A stretch of 64,000 nucleotides of DNA from Rotaria socialis (taxonomy: Eukaryota; Rotifera; Eurotatoria; Philodinida; Philodinidae). The stretch spans positions 62,001 to 126,000 of the forward strand of contig CAJNYU010001389.1 of the NCBI GenBank assembly GCA_905331475.1, written 5' to 3'. This document shows, piece by piece, positions 22,924 through 34,158 of this stretch (its first letter is position 1; the number at the start of each line of letters is the position of its first letter). The notes beneath the pieces are model-generated. The model was given only the letters and a program-made list of their open reading frames with translations, was not told where the DNA came from and did no database searches. Made by a program: the position numbers and the translations under genes.

Positions 22924-25391
22924 TTTACATGTTACTGCTCTTCAACCACAATTTATAGCTACTACTCGCTCCAAGTATGGCGATGTTACTCATCTCACAA
23001 TCAGAAAAGCCGAAAAACTATCTATTAAAGTACAAAAATGTAAATGCGATCTAGAATTCATTAGATTATGTACAATCTACAAACTAACACCATCGTTCGT
23101 AAAAATCTCACTCTGGAAAAAGAGATTAAAAACATCTAACGAGTATAAATCGTTGCAACAATATTGCCTTCAACAAGAATATAAAAATCGTTTTAAAGAT
23201 TGCCTCAAACATGAAAAAGAATTAAAAACACTAATTGACAAACTTAAATTAATTATGAATAGTCATGATATTGATCAACTACAGAAATATTTATATGAAA
23301 TATCTAAGAAAACAAAAGAAAAAACAGTAACAACACATTACAAAAAACTACGAATACTAAATAAAGGACCAGTTGGTCAAGACTACCTATCGCTTGAAAC
23401 AAAACGCGTACACAATATCTCCTCTTATGTTCTCACAACAGCTGAAGAACGTATCTTATGTCGAGGTTGGGAATTCTGCATAGAGAATAAAGTTAATAAT
23501 TTTATCGATTTTAAAACTGATATTGAATTAAACATGAAGAAAATTGAACAGTCATGTCATCGTAACGCCTTTAGTATTATATGCCATAATATATTTAATG
23601 CTTCTGATATATTTATGAAATCAGCAAAGAAGAAGAGCATTAGAAATGTAAGCGATGAAGAATTTAAAGCTTTAAAATCGTTAAAAGACAATACTAATAT
23701 CATAATATATGTCGCGCCGACAAAGGAAATTGCATAGTCGTTATTGATAAAAAGATTACATAAATAAAGGCGAAGAAATTCTAAAATTAAAACAATTCCG
23801 ACACACAGAAAAATCATTACTAAACGAAAAAGAAAAAGCAATGAATAACTATATCTCAAAATTGTTGAAAGACAAAGTAATTGATAAACAACTATATTGG
23901 AGAATTCATTCAACATCTTCTTCACTTGCTACTATGTATGGCCAACCTAAGGTCCTTAAACTTAACTACCCTCTTCTTAGACCAATCATTTCATCAATTG
24001 ACTCATATAATCACGAATTATCAAAATACCTTGCCGAAATAATTAAATCTAATCGTACCTCTTCTCCTCCTTCATATATCCGTGATTCGTTTGAATTTGT
24101 TAAGAAAATAATTAAAGTTAATGATAGTAAAGATCAGGTAATGATAAGCTTCGACGTTGATAGTCTGTACACCAACGTCCCGGTAAATGAAGCAATTAAT
24201 TTAACACTTGATATGTTGTATAAAAGATCATCTTCACCACCTATACCTTTTAACCGCTCTCGACTAAAACAATTGCTAGAACTAGCTGTAAGTAATACTC
24301 CGTTTCGTTTCTTACAAAAAACTTATATACAATGCGACGGCGTTGCCATGGGTTCACCACTGGGACCCATATTAGCAGATATATTCGTTACTAATTTAGA
24401 AACAAAATTAAACAAATTCTCAACAAATAAACCTTCATTATGGATACGATATGTCGATGATATATTCTGCTTATTCACTAAAAAGCAAGACATAGATGAT
24501 TTTCTAGAAAGAATCAATAAATGGCATAAAAACATCAGATTCGCTAAAGAAGAAGAAATTGATGGAAAATTAGCCTTCCTAGATGTTCTTGTTATTCGTG
24601 ATAATACTACTAACAAATACGTCACAACCGTTTATAGGAAACCAACTAATACTAACTTATATCTCTTATACGATAGTAATCAATGTCGGAAGTACAAACT
24701 AGGATTAATTCGTACTCTAGTAATTCGTATTTTACTCATATGTTCAACTATTACTCACAAAGACAATGAATTAACACTAATGAAACATACCTTAAAAACA
24801 AATGGTTATCCAGATCATTTAATAAGAAGAGGAATATGCGAAGGAGAAGTAATCGTCAACAAGATAAATAATAAGAAAAACAATCAACAACAGAAAACTC
24901 AAACTAAACAAAATATTTACTTTACACTAACATATTACGGGTTAGAATCAACGATTTTAGCCCGTAGAATCAAACATATTATTCAGAAATTCATGCCACT
25001 TACGAATATTAATATCGCTTTTAAGAAATCCTTTACATTAAAGAACATATTCTTACCGATTCAAAAAGGCAAAGACAAGACGACAAAAGATAAAAAATTA
25101 GTCTACAAAATTCCATGCAACAACTGCAATAAATATTACATCGGTGAAACTAACCGTGATAAGCCCACAAGAATGAAAGAACATCAGAAAGATATTAAGA
25201 ACTTATCTGACTCATCAAATGTAGTAAAACACGCTATAGAACAAAAACATACATTTAAATTTGATCAAGCGGAAACATTAACCTTCGAAAGTAAATGGAA
25301 TCGCAGAGTAATAAAAGAAAGCTTATACACGCACCAATCATTAGATCAATCATTGAATGATGTAAAATTCAAACTGAACGCATTCGGATGA
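22886..25391 (+). pseudogene. Penelope-like reverse transcriptase with GIY-YIG endonuclease, frameshifted
   Basis: The coding region is split. A first open part runs to the stop ending at 23737; the first in-frame ATG is at 22886. A second open part is 23841-25391. At least two single-base frame changes near 23715-23760 separate them. The first part is a basic, coiled N-terminal domain. The second has the RT motifs LRPIISSIDSYN, SFDVDSLYTNVP (catalytic Asp), AMGSPLGPILAD, IRYVDDIF (catalytic DD) and AFLDVLVIR. After that comes a zinc-finger/GIY-YIG nuclease beginning YKIPCNNCNKYYIGETNR and ending near the stop. The order RT then GIY-YIG defines endonuclease-containing Penelope-like elements. 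The protein would nick the target and prime reverse transcription. Frameshifts could also be sequencing errors in A runs. Confidence 0.88.
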
Positions 25392-25647
25392 TCATAAACG
25401 CCGAAATGCGTAATTTTGTGGGCAATATAAGTTCTACGAACATAATAATTCGAATTATTATTATCAACCAATTAACTCTTCTTGATCTCTCATTTCATAT
25501 CTAATATATAAACATAGTTTTCTTTTTTGTATTGTCATTCCTGATGATGATAGGAGATACCTATCGAAAGCTCGAATAAATAAATTTGATTTTTGTTAAA
25601 AATCGGGTAATGTTCTTCGTAGCAGTCCTATACTCATTATTTTCTTA
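25361..25647 (+). repeat. Right pseudo-LTR of the Penelope-like element
   Basis: This is the 287-bp counterpart of 22635-22923, with very few differences (for example GCATTCGG against GTATTCGG near the start). It overlaps the last codons of the nuclease domain and ends at the target duplication. Confidence 0.88.
25537..25577 (+). ncRNA. Hammerhead-ribozyme-like motif in right pseudo-LTR
   Basis: This is the same 41-base motif as in the left pseudo-LTR, with core CTGATGA at 25541 and predicted cleavage after 25573. Two direct copies about 2.7 kb apart would release a unit-length transcript if both cut. Confidence 0.6.
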
Positions 25648-25657
25648 ATATAAAAAA

Positions 25658-26140
25658 CACTTTTTCTTATTTTTTGATGATCTGTATAAAAAAGTACGAA
25701 CAAAAACACGCAGATTTTTAGCAAGTGAAAGTTTAAAATTTAAACTAAAGTAGATTTATTCTAAGATGGACTCGTTTTTATCGTTTTCGAAAAATTATTT
25801 CATTGCCACTTCATGTTTTCGATATTAGACTACAAAGATGAAACAATATACTAAGTTATGTGAACATGGACGATGTATTGCGCCTCTATCTATTTTTCTA
25901 TTGGGTCAGACATAACATTTTGATTACGTTTTAATGGAATTTTTTTTCTTTTTTCTACTCATTAAAGCACGAAAATTCTTGTAAAATACATCGTGTAAAA
26001 ACAAAACTCAGCGTGTACAGCACGTACACACTATTTGTTTTTCAGTGTGTAAAACACCCCGGTCGAAGAAAACGATAAGTGAACGGTCGTATACGTTACA
26101 ATAAATACGGCCCGGTTTTACGTGTCGTATTTTCTCCGTA
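25658..26140. other. Intergenic, right flank of the retroelement
   Basis: AT-rich with no gene. From about 26080 it becomes rich in CGTATACG/TACGG words related to the element at 21.5 kb. Confidence 0.4.
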
Positions 26141-26257
26141 TAACAGGGGCAGTAATACGCCGTATGTTCTATAGGATACGATAATATTACGCCGGCTTTA
26201 CGAGGTTTTACGGCTGATATACAGTGTCCGTGTATGGCCGTAATACTGCCCCTGTTA
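26141..26257. mobile_element. Short hAT-like foldback element, CAGGGG ends
   Basis: TAACAGGGGCAGTAATACG at the left is inverted at the right (CGTAATACTGCCCCTGTTA) with one or two mismatches over about 21 bp. The CAGGGGC terminus resembles hAT ends, but the flanking 8-mers do not match, so no target duplication supports it. It sits within a larger region (about 26080-26375) similar to the element at 21503-21751 and may be nested. Confidence 0.5.
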
Positions 26258-26381
26258 AAGCGCCTTAATTCGGCTTAAAACGGCCGTTTTACGACGGAAT
26301 ACGTTGCAAAAACGACCATTTACGGTAATGTTACGCCGGTTTACGATGGTCCGCTTTGATCGACCTGGGCAGTGAGTAAAT

Positions 26382-26446
26382 CCTATTTGATTAGGGTACC
26401 GTATATTTTGTTTTGCTGGGTACACTCTTTCATTAAAAACACTGTA
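26382..26446 (+). repeat. Dispersed repeat, copy 2 (partial)
   Basis: It shares TTTGATTAGGGTACCGTATA and the following 40 bases with 28046-28100, and more weakly with 20868-20925. It belongs to the three-copy dispersed family. Confidence 0.6.
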
Positions 26447-26593
26447 GTAGACAGAAAATGGCAAGAGCGGATGCGTGAAGGTGGGAGACGAATCAATATA
26501 CATTCAAGTAAAAAAGAAGAACCTTTTGAGTTTTGTTGCTATTCTTTGTCTCTCATATGATGAGTTACAATTTCATCTAATAGTAATACGGAA

Positions 26594-26943
26594 TACCCAG
26601 GTGAATCAATCCGATACCGAATCCCATCGGATTCTATGGGGTCCTACCATCCGACGAAATCCCGTTGGATTCCTGGTTGAGGAATCAATGTCGGATCCGA
26701 CAGTCGTATTTCCAATGATATCCGATTGTCGGGACCAATGAAATCCGAAGCACTCCGGTTCCGATTGACGGTTGCTGTCGGATTTTATCAGTTTCCGATA
26801 TTAGGATCCGATATCGATTCCGGAACCAGGAATCCGACGATAATCCGATAGTTTTCTTGCGCCTTCCGAAGAGCTCCGTCGGATTCCAATAGGAACCGAT
26901 CGGAATTCATCGGATCCTAGGCTAGGATTCATTCTCCTGGGTA
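26594..26943. mobile_element. MITE, CCCAGG-end family, copy 2
   Basis: The element is 26596-26941. The left end is CCCAGGTGAATCAATCC. The complement of the right end is CCCAGGAGAATGAATCC, so the termini differ at only two of 17 positions. TA flanks both ends. The interior is filled with GGATTCCGAT/ATCCGA words like copy 1 at 19.5 kb. There is no coding capacity. Confidence 0.75.
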
Positions 26944-28283
26944 ATACTAGATGTCTTTCTCATATTGTTTCGCATACAGCTAAAATGTTCGTTTTGTGAC
27001 AGGTTCAGAAGGAAGAAAGTTTATTTTACATTTTTTACGTCAAAGGAAATTGTTCTTTGATTAGGAAAAATAGATTATTTATCTCGAACATTTCAAAGAT
27101 GAAAAACTATTATGAAACATTTACGAAACCATTTGAAATCAAATACCACAGCACGCTCGAAGGAGAAAATTCATTCGTTGATATATTTGAAAATCGAAAT
27201 AGTGCTTTCTCGATGAAAAATAGTTCATGAAAATCGATTTATTTCTAAATGTCTAAGTTCGCAGGTTTTTGTTTTGCAATAGATTGTATAGCGTAATCAT
27301 AGAGATTCTGTAAGTCATCCTTTGACGTTAACTCCTGGAACAAGAGCAATTCAAAATAAACGAAACGTTTCTATCGTTTGTCAAATGTGAATAGAGCATT
27401 ATTACAACTCTTTTTCTGTTATGCTTCGCTCGCATTTTCAAAACGAGAAAAACAATTGCAGATCACACTGAAGAACGTTTAGACACGTGTTGTGGAAAAT
27501 TTCCTATTTTAAAGATCTTCTGTTGCTTTTTGTTTTTCATAAAATAATCTCGTAGAGTGAACATATCATATTTTCTATTCATTTCATAATATCTCACGGT
27601 TTTAGAGAGCGCCGATCAGTTAGCAATGAGAATAAGTCGAATGAAATGATTTCAACCTGTGGGAAAATTGTCTGCTAAGGATTAAATATATGTCATCATT
27701 GATGGTTGTTGTCCGCCTAAGACTTGCGATTAAAAAGAGTTTCTATAAACACACAATGAACTGTTGAATGAACCGACAAGAACAACTTTTGCTTAATGAA
27801 TAAAACTAATGATTATCATTGGCATACGAAGAGAGTTGCTGTTTGATAGCATCGATGGTGACAAGGATAGCTTCATCAATTTGACAATTGCTTATTTTGA
27901 CACTGGTTCTTAGGCGGATCGTGTCATTGGCTAACTGGAAGAGAAGGCTTGGGAACAGAGAACGAAGATGAAATTGAGTATGTATATAGCGTACATACTA
28001 TTGTTTTCTTCATCATGTCAAAACAGTGTGTATTTATGTTCTGTTTGATTAGGGTACCGTATATTTTGTTTTGCAAGGTATACTCTTTCATTAAAAAAAT
28101 TGTATTAATTAGATTATTCGAATATGTTCAAAACGAGATTTTGTTTTTAGAGAACGTTTATCATCTCAAATTCCGTCGTTATTCTGAAACTTTCTCTTAT
28201 AAATAATCGAAAAAACAAGGCTACATATATATCAATACGTACTGAATGAAGGCAAACGAAAAGCAAACATATTATTTTTCTTT
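26944..28283. other. Intergenic, no gene seen
   Basis: No coding frame is convincing. The dispersed repeat copy 3 occupies about 27984-28100 near the right end. Confidence 0.4.
27984..28100 (+). repeat. Dispersed repeat, copy 3
   Basis: This matches 20808-20928 over about 115 bp and 26382-26446 over about 60 bp. It includes CAAAACAGTGTGTATTTATG, GATTAGGGTACCGTATATTT and CTCTTTCATTAAAAA. The short open frame across it is incidental. Confidence 0.6.
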
Positions 28284-29090
28284 TTGCATAAATTTTCTAT
28301 TGGTTTAAATCAAGCATTTGGAAACTTTCAATCACAGTCCACGAAAACAAATATCGCTTTTATTTATTGTGATGCATGTCGTCAAGTAATTTGTATGGAT
28401 GTTTATGAATCAAAGTCCGAATTCCTACAGCATAATGATATCGGTAATACTAGTGTCGGCTTTCCATCAAATGGAATTTTTCTTGTTTCCGATTTTCTTG
28501 ATGAAAATGAAGAAACTGATTTAGTAAATTATATTGATAATGACGCATACATTCTATCACCATCACAATCATGGTCGTTTAAAACAAGATTTTGGTATAA
28601 AAATTAATTGTAAAAAACAAACAATTAAAACAAAATATTTTACCGGCACCCCATTATATTCAAAAGCAATAATTGAACGTTTAAAAACACATCGAATTAG
28701 TGAAGATTTTCAGTCAGTTGAATTATGTAATTTAGATTATCATTCAGAACGTGATCCACATATTGATGATGTATGGATATGGCGTGAACGTTTAATAACA
28801 ATTAATTTACTACCAAATACAATGCTTTCATTGATACCAAATGAAAAAGATTCAAATAAAATAATTGATATAGCATTACCACGTCGATAGATGATTGTAC
28901 TTTATGGTGATGCTCGATATGAATATAACATGCTATAGAACGTCAGCATATACAAGATAGATGTACAGCAGTCACGTTTCGCGAATTAACAGGAAAAAAT
29001 GATAAATTTTATGAAGAAAATAAAGATCTATATGAAAGAATTGTTCGCATTGGAATAGGGTGTGGGTGGAATAATCGTGGGAAGATTTGA
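28284..29090 (+). pseudogene. ALKBH4-like dioxygenase, broken
   Basis: Translating the three frames in turn gives one continuous ALKBH4-like protein: FIYCDACRQ, GIFLVSDFLDENEE, LKQDFGIKINCKKQ, CNLDYHSERDPHIDD, ERLITINLLPNTMLS, LPRR, VLYGDARYEYN, VTFRELTG. DPHIDD supplies the His and Asp of the iron site expected in this Fe(II)/2-oxoglutarate demethylase family. The frame is broken at least three times: a one-base insertion near 28572, an in-frame TAG at 28888-28890 and a one-base loss near 28929 at the distal iron-binding His. No ATG precedes the first segment. It is a decayed copy, and an intact parental gene is expected elsewhere in the genome. Confidence 0.8.
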
Positions 29091-30839
29091 AAAAATTGCT
29101 AACGAAATGAATGCTATGGCGATTGTAAGTTTTATCTAGACTACTGATTGTAGTGCTGAATATAAATGTATCATCTAAATAGAAAATGAAAAAACTTCGG
29201 AGAAATCAATTTTCATATTGTTCAGTAACTCTCTTGATCCGACGCTGCTGAACAAGAGCAGATGAAAGTGTTAACCAAACAAAACATACTTGATATAGAT
29301 TTGTCGAACTATTGAATCTACTATTTCGCAGTGTCATTTACTAAAGTGGATGTCGATGTATCATCAACAGGCGAGAATCGATTGAAAGAATTATTTGAAT
29401 CGACTTTTACACAGACAATATCAATATCATCATTTGAAACGGCCAATCCATCAAGTTATTTAATTAATGCTGAAGATAAAGATTTAATGAAAATATTTTC
29501 ACATACATCTGTTTCTCTTGAAGAATTAAAATCGATTTCCTCTTGTATGTCAATGTGATGGAACGATTTTCGATGCTTTCTATTTACCGTGAAACGCTGA
29601 CCTCTAGGAATGCTACTTGTTGCTCACCTGGAATCCATGTAGACTCCATATTAATAGAATATATATATATATATAATGCGCATACAAAGTGTTACATTAT
29701 ATCAGTTCTCTTCCATATGCAGCTAAGAGGTGAACTACATGAATAACTAATAGAAAAACGAGAGTGGTTTTTTCTGTTATCTTTTAGTTTTTCTTCTACA
29801 AGCTTTTAATTTAAAAATGTTTCGCAACACATCATATCACAGATGACTTTATGATGATCTGAACAATAGGGAATATTGTAACTGTTGCAATATGTAATTG
29901 TAATGATCCCGTTTCCGTGCCATTTCTTTTGAACTTACGTGTTGGTCTTGTCTATCTTTCATTTTCCTTTGTTCTCTCTCAAGTTTGGGTATTGAAACGT
30001 CTGTTTTATATGTAATCGACGCGATTGATGATGTAAATAATCGAATAAACTGTATCACCATCAGCACTAACGTTTCTTCTCTCAGAAATTGCCACAGTGA
30101 TGACTTTGCGATCCCGTTCCTTCAGTCAAAGTTGGCAGCGTCGTTTCACACCACTTTCTGAAATACTATCGAACGTTGCAATGTTGATGAGTAATCCGAT
30201 CGCTTGCGTAGTCTACCGAACACTGTTCTGGATCGATTGTGGCTGTTGCTGACGTCGATGCAAATGAGCTTCAACTTCACCAACGTCGACTAGGTTGAAA
30301 AAGAATGATCCGATGGAACGATGATAAGTTTCGAAATATAGGAAGTAGTGAGAAAATAATTATGAATTTTCCAAAACGATGTATTCTGGATGACGATACT
30401 CCGCTATTAATATGATCTTGTTAATGTTCGAGAAAGCGACAGAATATTTTCAAAACTAGTCATTATTCGACATCGCACATTCTAAAATCATCTAGTCTCT
30501 CTAGATGCGGTTAGAAACTTCTGAATTGTTCTCAACTAGGCAAGGAGTAAGTTATGGAACATATACTAAAAACAATATTATAGTTGAAAAATAAGTCAAA
30601 ACTAGAAAGATGATATGGAGCCCGGGTGGACCCAGATGAGCAACAAGCATTTATTTATATTTCACGATATTTAGTTTCAGAAAAAAAGAAATAATGATGA
30701 ACTACCGACGTTAGTAACATACTCTACTACTCTTCATCGGAACATATCTAGAAATGCATAATTTCCTCTCACGCTGTATGTATGTGATAATAATAACAAA
30801 GTAGGTGGGACCCGTGTGGACCCTAGGTAACGTATTAGG
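29091..30839. other. Intergenic with one possible exon remnant
   Basis: Apart from the fragment at 29331-29558, no coding sequence is supported. There is an (AT)n run at about 29660-29680. Two similar words, GGGTGGACCC near 30626 and GTGTGGACCC near 30814, lie in the same orientation. Confidence 0.35.
29331..29558 (+). pseudogene. Possible exon fragment of an unknown gene
   Basis: A 75-codon open frame follows a good acceptor (ATTTCGCAG) and has protein-like composition (for example RLKELFESTFTQTISISSFE and LEELKSIS). It has no ATG start and ends soon after. It lies in the pseudogene island, so it may be a stranded exon. I do not recognise it. Confidence 0.3.
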
Positions 30840-31897
30840 GTTAAATATAAAAAAAAATATGTAAGTTAAACAATAAGACATAGTTGTTCATAAAGTCTTC
30901 TTAAACGGATTTACTGAATAATCAAAGAATGGGATTAGATAACTTCTAGACTTGAGATTGTAGATGATGAAGTGAATCAGAATTTAAGTTTTATCTAATC
31001 ATTTAAATATAATCTCCAACAGTAGATATTCAAAAAGAATTCCACTTTTTTCTTTCTAGTTTCTCCTGCATATGTCGCACAAATGCTTGAGATTCAACCA
31101 TATCGTATAATTGGTCAAGCTTTACAACAAGCAGTTCAATATCTTATTGATACAAATGTACCTTTACATTTTCATAATATCTATTCACCGGAGACACCAA
31201 ATACAATTACAGTTTCTCTCCGACCGACCATAGCAGCCAAACGTCTCGTTCTTAAACGTCAAATATCTTTACTTGATTATCTAATAATCGAAATTCTTCA
31301 TCATTATGTGCACAGTTCATTGTCAACAAAAAGTTCGTCCATAACTGAATCGAAGCCAACACTTTTGGAGTCGGTCTGGCAACATATTTTAACATATTTT
31401 ATTATAAATGAATGTTCACCATTAGCACTTTCAACAGCAACAAATACAACGAATTCATCTGTATCATCATTAATAAAAGATTTTAGTTTCTGGTCGGATG
31501 AACAAGCGTACACAACATTACAACGATTTATTAAAATTAGTGCTCAATGTGCTGATCATGGACCAGAACCAACGAAATATGCACATGCAAATGAATATTT
31601 AATTTCGGTACTTCAAAAAATGGCTACAACTGGCTTTCTATTTCCAATGTAAAAGTCTAAAAGAAAAAAAAATAAACTTTCGAGTATAACTACCCAGTGA
31701 TTTGCTTGCGTAAATTGACATGAAATGAAAATTTAATTTTGTATTTTTTTATTCATTTTTGCTGTTACCGGCATATATAGTTTCTTTTTTTGAATTTAAA
31801 AAATAATAAAAAGAACACAGTAATTTTAAAACAAAGATCAGCTCATTGGTTTTGAGGATAAAATGTGAAATTCATTGGTCTTATTTAGTTTCTTTAT
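30840..31897 (+). repeat. Segmental duplicate of the RdRP 3' end
   Basis: This block matches about 16871-17913 (the end of exon 9, intron 9, exon 10 and 3' flank) at very high identity. Differences are a few substitutions, small indels in the intron (about 20 extra bases near 30940) and A/T changes in the 3' flank. Similarity stops abruptly on both sides. It is a recent partial duplication about 13 kb from its source. Confidence 0.92.
31060..31652 (+). pseudogene. Orphan copy of RdRP exon 10
   Basis: The exon retains its acceptor (TTTCTAG) and an intact reading frame from ATG 31083 to the stop. It differs from the original by one amino acid (Ile to Val in the SSISSL stretch) and a few silent bases. 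It encodes only the C-terminal, non-catalytic part of the polymerase and lacks the DLDGD site. It is unlikely to be functional unless spliced to something upstream. Confidence 0.85.
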
Positions 31898-34158
31898 GCT
31901 AGTATGATGCATGTTAAGAGAAAATCATGTAGCAGTTGATAATTGTTTTTCTACATTTATGCATCAACAGGCAAACGGTTTCTTCTATTCAATTGTGCAT
32001 CTCGAACGTAAATGATATTTATCTTATCGTTGTGTTAATAATGTCTTGTCGTTATTCATATGCCTCCATAATTTTTCTAATCATTGAAATGGAGAATATG
32101 AATTTTTATCTAGACACGGATAAAAAAATACACTGCAATATTTACAACATTCCGATTTCCCGTAAAACTTTCGAATACTGTGCACATAGGTCTTAATCGG
32201 AGTTATTTATTGCGGTGATATTCTATGGATTTTTATTTTGTTCCATTGAACTGAATTGCAGAATCTCTGAAGAAAATTGATTTTTGAAATCTTCTAGCAG
32301 GCAATAATTTTTCTTCAACATGCGTTAGATTTTCTATCTTAAAATATAACTATATTACATATTCAACCCTATAGACTTCATGTTTTCACAAAAAAAGAGA
32401 TTCTCATCAGTCACTACTACTATGCAAGATTTCGGTTCGAAAATCAATGTTCGTTTTATTTTTCTGACGAGAAAAGATGGCAATCATCAAAACACTTGTT
32501 CTTAGTTACGTTCGGACACTGTTTTTGGCCACTAAGAAAATAAATCGGATGAGTTTTGTTCTCGATTCTGGAGATAGAGATTTGTCTATTATCGGACATT
32601 TTTGTTCGAAATATTAGTTTGATGATACAAAGTTTGACGTATTATAATTCGACATAGAATCACGATTAAAACATAACGGAGAATAATACTTTATATCTTA
32701 TAAATAGCACGCTGTCTTGTATACTCACGAATATACTTTAATTCCTCTACATAGACGCACAACTGCAATGTTATGTAGTTGGGTTTAAAAATAATAGGCT
32801 ACTGCTTATCAAGACTAAATAGTATCGTGTGCATTCATCATTCCTCGTTTATTTTTATAATCAACACAGAATCATTTATTTCACTATAAAAAAATATGAG
32901 ACAACGATGTCCTTTCCGCCTGAGCAAAGAAATCGAGAAAGACACAAAGCATATTTTTATCCAGCAGAATATAAACTAAGTGTGCCAGTGGGATCAATTG
33001 ATAAAACAAACGAAACAAAATCTGATCATTGACTGTTTTATTTATTTCGTGTTGAGATAAAAATTTGAATATGAAATATTTCATTGTATTCAATTTTCCT
33101 TGTTATTAACACAAGATTTTTCTTTTTTTTAAAGATGTATAACACTGCTTAGAAAATCATGATAGATCAGAATGAGTATCACATTTGTAAGCATTAGTTC
33201 CTCACTGCATATTGGAATTATAACGATCAAACGCGTGTTATTAGATGAAAATTAACATTTGGAAAACATTTTCAAAGGACGTTCTATGAAAAGAAACGGC
33301 AACACTCCAAAATAAATGTTGTCTTATTCTGATAACGATAAGTCTAAAGCAACATTAGTGTTGTGAAAAGAAAACTGCACAGGTATTCTGTTGATAACAT
33401 TGATAATTTATGAGATAAAAGCCACAGAGCCGACAACTAAAATTCAAACTAAAATATTTATATTAGCTGATGAACAACAAGTACTTATTGCAGCACTATA
33501 AACGAATTCGTGCCTTAATTATTTGAAAATGAAAACAATTTAACATTTATGTTCATCATCAATAAATAGATTGTGGGCGAAGAAGAAAAGCCACATCCTC
33601 AGTTAATTTACATTTATGATTCGTATGTTTCCTCGATCAACATGACGTAAACGAGACTAGTTATATGAATACCTAATATGATCCTGTCGGGGCGAGCACA
33701 ATCTGTCCCGTATCTAGTATTGACACCGGCTTTCATAAATATTTACTCTGAATAATCTTTAAAAAAAAGCCATCAACATAATAAGGAGTATTTGTTTTCA
33801 CCGATAAAAGATTCTACTTGTAATTGGCATAAGTAAAACATTATTCTTATCCATGTTCTACCATTTGATTGAAAATAAGCTGTTGCTAGTAATTGTTTCT
33901 TTTCTACTCGCATCATATTTTTATTTTTTCTATGAGAAACCAATCACGTTTGCATGAATAGTATCGGCACAATGGTATGTTAAACGAACATTTTGTCACG
34001 AGTTGTTAGTCGACCTTTCTCAAAACATAAAACGCGCATACATAGTATTCATCTTAGATTGTTTATTAAAGGAGATGTTTGTTTTTTTACATTTCTAACT
34101 AAGTAAAAAAGAATATATGAAGTCTTGTGTTTTCTTAAATCGATTTGAATGATCGAGT
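31898..34158. other. Intergenic, mostly no gene
   Basis: About 2.3 kb of AT-rich sequence. The only item of note is the 41-codon frame at 32907-33032, listed separately. Confidence 0.4.
32907..33032 (+). CDS. Possible small protein (41 aa)
   Basis: It starts at an ATG (MSFPPEQRNRERHKAYFY...) and ends at TGA 33030-33032. The composition is charged and lacks the Phe/Ile/Lys bias of random frames here, so it could be a short peptide gene or an exon. No family is recognised and no splice partners were found, so confidence is low. Confidence 0.2.
   Translation: MSFPPEQRNRERHKAYFYPAEYKLSVPVGSIDKTNETKSDH

Larger units (their letters stand above)
22367..25657 (+). mobile_element. Penelope-like retroelement insertion (GIY-YIG type) with target duplication
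   Basis: The inserted unit is about 22380-25644. It is flanked by TTAATATAAAAAA at 22367-22379 and 25645-25657, a 13-bp target duplication of the size expected for Penelope-like elements. Inside are an inverted 5' segment (22380-22604), a left pseudo-LTR (22635-22923), an RT plus endonuclease coding region on the plus strand, and a right pseudo-LTR (25361-25647). This is the usual architecture of the group. The reverse transcriptase and the C-terminal GIY-YIG nuclease are both present, but the coding region carries frameshifts, so this copy is probably not autonomous now. Confidence 0.88.

Noticed and set aside
23557..23925. Minus-strand Leu/Phe-rich frame in the retroelement
   Set aside because: It is antisense to the reverse transcriptase coding region.
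30615..30835. Similar GGGTGGACCC and GTGTGGACCC words suggesting element ends
   Set aside because: They are in the same orientation, short, and have no supporting target duplication.
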